A stretch of 6,338 nucleotides of DNA from Desulfobacterales bacterium (GTDB lineage: Bacteria; Desulfobacterota; Desulfobacteria; Desulfobacterales; BuS5). The position numbers were made by a program, and so were the translations under genes. Position 1 is the first letter of the stretch. Each line of letters starts with the position of its first letter. The stretch is taken from positions 1-6,338 of the forward strand of contig JAGVGX010000123.1 of NCBI GenBank assembly GCA_020056865.1. Direction: 5' to 3'. Below the pieces are notes generated by a model that worked only from the letters and a program-made list of their open reading frames with translations, did no database searches and was not told the DNA's origin. Below are positions 5,465 to 6,338 of the stretch, in pieces.

Positions 5465-5875
5465 ATGGTGAAGAATAGTAAAATAAAAGTTCTTTTGGCT
5501 AAAACAAGCTTAGATGGTCACAATCGCGGTATTATGGTAATAGCAAAATGGCTTTCTGATGTTGGTATGGAGGTTATCTATCTCGGAAGTTTCCAGACGG
5601 AAGAAGCGGTTGCAATGGCTGCTGTTGATGAGGATGTGGATGTTATAGGGTTGAGTTTTCTTGGTGGTGAACATTTGTTTTCAGTTGAAGATATGAGAAA
5701 CCAAATGGATCAACACGGGTTAACAGATGATACCCTTTTTATTGTTGGCGGTGTGATTCCGAAAAATGATGTGGAAAAACTTAATGCAATGGGTGTAGAC
5801 CGGGTGTTTTTGCCGGGAACCCCTATGGAGGAAATCGTCAGTTTTATTACCAGCAATGTCAAGCAACGCGCTTAG
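5465..5875 (+). CDS. Adenosylcobalamin-dependent acyl-CoA mutase, small (B12-binding) subunit
   Basis: This 136-residue protein is a stand-alone cobalamin-binding domain of the mutase family. It has the base-off/His-on signature in order: KTSLDGHNRG (13-22), where Asp17, His19 and Gly22 make DxHxxG and His19 is the lower cobalt ligand; GLSFLGGEH (62-70), containing the SxL motif at Ser64 and Leu66; and VGGVIP (94-99), with the Gly-Gly turn that contacts the nucleotide tail. It then ends in VDRVFLPGTPMEEIVSFI (111-128), typical of the domain. Size fits the B subunits of split acyl-CoA mutases. It begins 26 bases after the large-subunit stop with its own ribosome site, so the two are cotranscribed and should assemble into one holoenzyme. 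No MeaB-like G-protein chaperone is seen in this window. The exact start (ATG 5465 or GTG 5468) is ambiguous by one codon. Confidence 0.96.
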   Translation: MVKNSKIKVLLAKTSLDGHNRGIMVIAKWLSDVGMEVIYLGSFQTEEAVAMAAVDEDVDVIGLSFLGGEHLFSVEDMRNQMDQHGLTDDTLFIVGGVIPKNDVEKLNAMGVDRVFLPGTPMEEIVSFITSNVKQRA

Positions 5876-5884
5876 CGCTTTTTT
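5868..5884 (+). terminator. Weak candidate terminator after the mutase operon
   Basis: GCGC (5868-5871), a TTA loop and GCGC (5875-5878) are followed at once by six T. The stem is only 4 pairs and includes the stop codon of the small subunit, so it would be a leaky terminator at best. It is the only stem plus T-run between this gene and the next. Confidence 0.3.
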
Positions 5885-5910
5885 ATCATAAGTTTTTATA
5901 AATAATATCC

Positions 5911-6338
5911 ATGAAAAAACACACACAGGGGCAGCATGTTACAACCGGTATAGAATGTTTTATTATGTCCCCTTGCGCATCTGTTTTCAAAAAACGTATC
6001 GGCCTGCTGTGCAACCCTGCTTCGGTTAATCGAAGGTTTTGCCACGCGCGCGATCTGATTAATGACCAATTCCCCGGGAGCCTTAAAGCCCTGTATTCAC
6101 CCCAGCACGGGTTTTTTGCGGAAAAACAGGACAACATGATCGAGTCCGGTGATATAATCGATCCGGTTCTCAATATCCCCGTGTTTAGCCTATATGGTAA
6201 AACCAGAAAACCTACTGAAAAAATGTTCGACCTTATTGATACGTTAATCGTTGATCTCCAGGATGTTGGAACCCGCGTATATACTTTTATTTATACAGTC
6301 TCTTATTGCTTGGAAGCTGCAAAAAAATTCGGGAAAAA
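5911..6338 (+). CDS. DUF1343 / NamZ-like protein (GH171 family), N-terminal part
   Basis: An open frame begins at ATG 5911, just after an in-frame TAA at 5899, and runs off the window with 142 complete codons. It matches the DUF1343 family, whose characterised member NamZ is an exo-beta-N-acetylmuramidase in cell-wall recycling (GH171). Visible motifs: KKRIGLLCNPASV (28-39), LKALYSPQHGFFAEKQDNM (58-76), IPVFSLYGKTRKPTEKMF (89-106) and TLIVDLQDVGTRVYTFIYT (111-129). In NamZ proteins I recall the second motif usually reads PEHG; here it is PQHG (Gln65). The start is uncertain, because ATG 5911 has no clear ribosome site and the conserved region begins only near residue 26; ATG 5965 (residue 19) is an alternative, also without one. 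No signal peptide is evident from either start, which suggests a cytoplasmic protein or a missed start. It follows the mutase genes by 35 bases; a functional link is doubtful. Confidence 0.9.
   Translation, partial: MKKHTQGQHVTTGIECFIMSPCASVFKKRIGLLCNPASVNRRFCHARDLINDQFPGSLKALYSPQHGFFAEKQDNMIESGDIIDPVLNIPVFSLYGKTRKPTEKMFDLIDTLIVDLQDVGTRVYTFIYTVSYCLEAAKKFGK

Noticed and set aside
3765..5875. Calling the pair methylmalonyl-CoA mutase
   Set aside because: The family is right, but the Tyr, Arg, Gln and His positions that define methylmalonyl-CoA specificity are all substituted, so the narrow name is not supported.
5886..6173. Minus-strand open frame over the start of the DUF1343 gene
   Set aside because: The plus-strand product carries several DUF1343 motifs, so this antisense frame is a shadow.

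Overview
The window looks like chromosomal DNA of an anaerobic, Gram-negative, AT-rich bacterium, most likely a sulfate-reducing member of the Desulfobacterota (Desulfobacterales-like). The main clues are a 191-residue rubrerythrin with the same length and metal-ligand layout as the Desulfovibrio vulgaris enzyme, a LolA-type lipoprotein carrier (so an outer membrane is present), and a B12-dependent acyl-CoA mutase next to a crotonase-family enzyme, a gene mix common in anaerobic fatty-acid and hydrocarbon degraders. The taxonomic assignment is an inference; there is no rRNA in the window.

Layout, left to right. Positions 1-125 hold the last 40 codons of an unrecognised gene. Positions 171-776 encode an unrecognised, very AT-rich exported coiled-coil protein that starts with TTG. 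Two minus-strand genes converge on it: lolA (1474-2166), followed 46 bases downstream by rubrerythrin (852-1427), probably as one transcript. The 343-base gap 2167-2509 is a divergent regulatory region with a good sigma70-type promoter for lolA and two overlapping TATAAT boxes for the plus-strand genes. The plus strand then carries a small PpiC-type parvulin (2510-2791), a crotonase-superfamily enzyme (2834-3613), a 151-base gap with an imperfect hairpin and a promoter, the large (3765-5438) and small (5465-5875) subunits of an adenosylcobalamin-dependent acyl-CoA mutase, and the start of a DUF1343/NamZ-like (GH171) protein that runs off the end (5911-6338).

How the genes may work together. 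The two mutase subunits form one enzyme: the large chain is the TIM-barrel substrate domain and the small chain is the DxHxxG cobalamin-binding domain. The crotonase just upstream is a natural partner, because it would handle an unsaturated or rearranged acyl-CoA thioester before or after the skeleton rearrangement. LolA and rubrerythrin are envelope and oxidative-stress housekeeping functions, and the DUF1343 gene is probably peptidoglycan-related; none is obviously linked to the mutase.

The most interesting item is the mutase itself. By eye alignment it has lost nearly every residue that methylmalonyl-CoA mutase uses to bind its substrate (the positions of Tyr89, Gln197, Arg207 and His244 hold Leu, Leu, Gly and Asp), while the backbone of the family and all cobalamin-binding motifs remain. 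It also does not match the published 2-hydroxyisobutyryl- or isobutyryl-CoA mutase signatures as I remember them. It is therefore likely to act on a different, perhaps bulkier, acyl-CoA. The neighbouring crotonase also lacks both standard hydratase glutamates and carries an isomerase-like Asp pattern, so the pair could belong to an uncharacterised acyl-CoA pathway.
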